From: an uncultured Dialister sp.
Lineage (GTDB): Bacteria; Bacillota; Negativicutes; Veillonellales; Dialisteraceae
DNA: 64,000 nucleotides
Reading direction: 5' to 3'
Assembly (NCBI GenBank): GCA_934193095.1
Contig: CAKPUX010000003.1
Span: 1-64,000, forward strand
In this document: piece by piece, positions 62,427 through 64,000 of the stretch
How positions within the stretch are numbered: the first letter of the stretch is position 1
How the letters are laid out: each line of letters begins with the position of its first letter
Program-made: the position numbers and the translations under genes
Notes under the pieces: model-generated
Databases searched by the model: none
What the model was told of the DNA's origin: nothing
Seen by the model: the letters and a program-made list of their open reading frames with translations, nothing else

Positions 62427-62656
62427 TTAAATAAAGCGGATCTCCAGACGCTTCCCTAAACTATGTGCGGTCTTAGAAAATATAGCAATAGATGGCATAG
62501 CCTGCCCCTTCTCGATGCGGCTGATATTTGACTACCAAAGTCCTGTGCGCTCCGCCAGCTCCGATGGCGTCAAGTGTTCTTCATTCCGTGCACGAAGAAC
62601 CATTATCATTCGCTGATAGCGCGATTCATTCTCATCCCATTCTTTTTGAAATGCGG
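62427..62656 (-). pseudogene. HigA-like XRE antitoxin remnant
   Basis: Read on the minus strand, the frame gives FQKEWDENESRYQRMIMVLR, ARNEEHLTPSELAERTGLW, a TAG stop (62534-62532), then SNISRIEKGQAMPSIAIFSK and a last TAHSLGKRLEIRFI. This is the helix-turn-helix of a HigA/RelB-partner antitoxin with Arg-Gln before SN replaced by Trp-stop. The N-terminus is cut by a repeat piece, and no toxin gene is next to it. The gene is dead unless the stop is read through. Confidence 0.75.
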
Positions 62657-62821
62657 TGCGAAATCATCATAGAGCGCCGCGGAATTTTAGAATATACATT
62701 GTTCCTCAAAAAGGAGTCTCTATTGAACCTGCTGCATCTATCTATTCATCGTTTCCATGGACTTATTTAAAACTGATCCAATTTGCCATCTGATATAAAC
62801 GCAGCCTGTCTTTCACATAGC

Positions 62822-62870
62822 CAAAAAGGCGGGCAGAAAGATTTCAAAATTCTTCCTGCCCGCCTTTTTG
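62822..62870 (-). terminator. Terminator after the FecB-type binding protein
   Basis: CAAAAAGGCGGGCAGRAAGA arms around an AT-rich loop, with T5 on the minus strand. Confidence 0.85.
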
Positions 62871-62897
62871 TTTCTTTTAGAAAATTCATAAGAGAGC

Positions 62898-62936
62898 GCC
62901 TGATCCCCAGTCACTAGCTACTAGTCTCCAGTCACT
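62898..62936. repeat. 7-bp repeat tract at the fecB-like stop
   Basis: Minus strand: GTGACTGGAGACTAGTAGCT followed by AGTGACTGGGGATC. The stop TAG of the binding protein is within GACTAGT, and the last residues Val-Thr-Gly-Asp come from the repeat. Confidence 0.75.
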
Positions 62937-63946
62937 CCATTTTGAAAATCATACTCTTTAGGAAAATGAAATACCCCTGGATACATGCGCTCTGCCATAT
63001 AGCCGATCGCATCGATCGTCCGCACCTGCGGGCCATACACATATTTCAGCGGTATCCCATAAAGACGATGATTTTTGACGAAGCTCAGATTCCGGAAAGC
63101 AGGCCTATTTCGGAGCCATGCCAGCTCCTTCTCCTCATCGCGATACACGACGAGAAAGACGACATCCGGGTCTAGCTTCATCATCATCTCATCACTGACC
63201 GCCGCCGTGGTATCCGGGACGACACCTCCAATAGAAGCAGCCATATCCCCTGCGATCTTCTTTCGCCCATAAGAAGCGAGGATGCTCATACGATCGAGAA
63301 TCATGACTTTCGGTTTCTTATGATATTCCACAGTTTTCGCTATATCGTGAATCCGGTTTTCCGTTGCGCTCACGATTTTCTCTGCTTCTTCCTCTTTGTG
63401 AAAAATGATCCCCAGATCACGAATGAATTTCATTTCCTTCTCTACGGTTTCCACCTGATTCAGCTTGCCCGGTGAGGTGGTATTCAGCGGCACCATGGTG
63501 AGGATGCCCTTGCTGTTCCAGTAGTCCGTACTGCCAAGACGGGTCTTCGAGAAGAATTCCTGCTCTGCAATGATCATATCAGGATGCATCTCCAGGAAAT
63601 GCTCCGCCTGGATCGTGCTGCGACCGATGCGAGGCAATGCCTGAAAGGCCTTTTCATTCGATGCCTTGATACCATACCGCTGACTATTCTGCCCATCATC
63701 AGCGGCAAGGATGGCCTCTTCGACACCAAGATCCAGCAGCGTCTCCGTTTCATTCGCACCGATGACGATCACACGCTGCGGCACATCCGACAAGTACTCG
63801 CGATTCACCCCCGTCTCATAGTAGTTCTCTACCTTGATATTCTCCACAAAGGGGCGCGAATAATCCCCTGCAGAATGAGATTTCTGCATCTGACAGCCCG
63901 ATAGGACGAGCGGCAGGAGGAGCGATAGAAGCCAAGCCTTCTTCAT
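62921..63946 (-). CDS. FecB/BtuF-type ABC substrate-binding lipoprotein
   Basis: A 341-residue type-III binding protein for iron-siderophore, heme or cobalamin importers. Seen: lipoprotein signal LLSLLLPLVLSGCQ with Cys at about 18, VPQRVIVIGANETETLLDLG near residue 55, HPDMIIAEQEFFSKTRLGST, a long linking helix (about 185-215), and DPDVVFLVVYRDEEKELAWL. Start at the ATG at 63946, which overlaps the stop of a FecCD-type permease by 4 bp (ATGA). The ligand is not clear; corrinoid is possible given the cobalamin genes, but nothing proves it. Confidence 0.88.
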   Translation of the reverse strand: MKKAWLLSLLLPLVLSGCQMQKSHSAGDYSRPFVENIKVENYYETGVNREYLSDVPQRVIVIGANETETLLDLGVEEAILAADDGQNSQRYGIKASNEKAFQALPRIGRSTIQAEHFLEMHPDMIIAEQEFFSKTRLGSTDYWNSKGILTMVPLNTTSPGKLNQVETVEKEMKFIRDLGIIFHKEEEAEKIVSATENRIHDIAKTVEYHKKPKVMILDRMSILASYGRKKIAGDMAASIGGVVPDTTAAVSDEMMMKLDPDVVFLVVYRDEEKELAWLRNRPAFRNLSFVKNHRLYGIPLKYVYGPQVRTIDAIGYMAERMYPGVFHFPKEYDFQNGVTGD

Positions 63947-64000
63947 CTCCTCACCTGCTTTCTGGATACCAGCATCCATAGGAAAAAGGGCGAACCTGCC
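63943..64000 (-). CDS. FecCD-type ABC permease, 3' fragment
   Basis: The last 18 codons of a gene that enters from the right edge: AGSPFFLWMLVSRKQVRR then TGA. The G-x-PFF-hydrophobic-Arg/Lys end is the usual C-terminus of BtuC/FecD-type permeases, and the 4-bp overlap with the binding protein fits one importer operon. Confidence 0.7.
   Translation of the reverse strand, partial: AGSPFFLWMLVSRKQVRR

Noticed and set aside
1..64000. tRNA or rRNA genes
   Set aside because: None of the intergenic gaps shows a cloverleaf with TTCGA-type arm plus CCA end, or conserved rRNA sequence.

Overview
The window looks like a chromosomal segment from a low-to-mid GC Negativicutes bacterium (Veillonellaceae/Dialisteraceae type). 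This is an inference from gene content, not from a search. The supports are a csaB plus DUF5693 pair (SLH-type wall anchoring), an ftsEX-envC-ctpA block, a BofA-like protein in a genome segment with no other sporulation genes, an anaerobic-type cobalamin cluster, and the SRP RNA-dnaX-ybaB-recR order of Firmicutes-related genomes. No rRNA, tRNA, CRISPR, prophage or intact insertion sequence was seen.

Layout. 1-10.5 kb: a folB fragment and a four-helix-bundle protein, then a tightly packed minus-strand run prfB-DUF5693-csaB-tktN-tktC-ftsE-ftsX-envC-ctpA; prfB carries a programmed +1 frameshift. 10.8-14.1 kb: secA and hpf. 14.3-17.0 kb: cobI-cbiA-cobO. 17.4-19.7 kb: plus-strand small membrane gene, galE, galU. 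19.7-20.8 kb: gene-poor stretch with a transposase remnant. 20.9-28.6 kb: operon cobN-radical SAM/SPASM-chlI-chlD. 28.9-36.8 kb: an orphan sugar-type binding lipoprotein and the lower cobalamin pathway (cobU-cbiP-cbiB-cobS-pduX, cobD, cobC). 37.1-41.1 kb: SRP RNA, dnaX, ybaB, recR, bofA-like. 41.2-49.3 kb: CydB-like membrane protein, ppx/gppA, queF, yicC, dapF, rqcH. 49.6-57.0 kb: housekeeping genes cvfB-rsfS, LCP protein, yqeK, nadD, a short membrane ORF, proB, yhbY, obgE. 57.2-64 kb: polar amino-acid ABC transporter, a P1B metal ATPase with a repeated His/Cys-rich leader, a dead HigA-like antitoxin, and the end of a FecCD/FecB-type ABC importer.

How the genes work together. The cob genes convert precorrin-2-derived intermediates and cobyrinic acid to adenosylcobalamin: CobI early methylation, CbiA and CbiP amidation, CobO adenosylation, PduX+CobD aminopropanol phosphate arm, CbiB attachment, CobU/CobS/CobC nucleotide loop. 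Most mid-ring enzymes are not in this window. FtsEX and the EnvC-like factor would control septal peptidoglycan hydrolysis, with CtpA as a periplasmic protease.

The most unusual material is between genes. At least nine intergenic sites carry a mosaic repeat whose modules recur in the same order: a degenerate but strictly phased 7-bp tandem repeat (about GAYTRGK), a GCGGCGC/GCGCCGC hairpin, a 9-bp tandem repeat (about GGTTCWRNR) and a CACGCCCCACGGGCTAA word. Some copies also hold a roughly 160-175 bp inverted-repeat (MITE-like) insert. Several copies start exactly at a stop codon, and in at least two genes the repeat supplies the last sense codons. A second, shorter hairpin family (GAAACGCTGATTC...) also overlaps stop codons. 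I do not recognise these as a described element.
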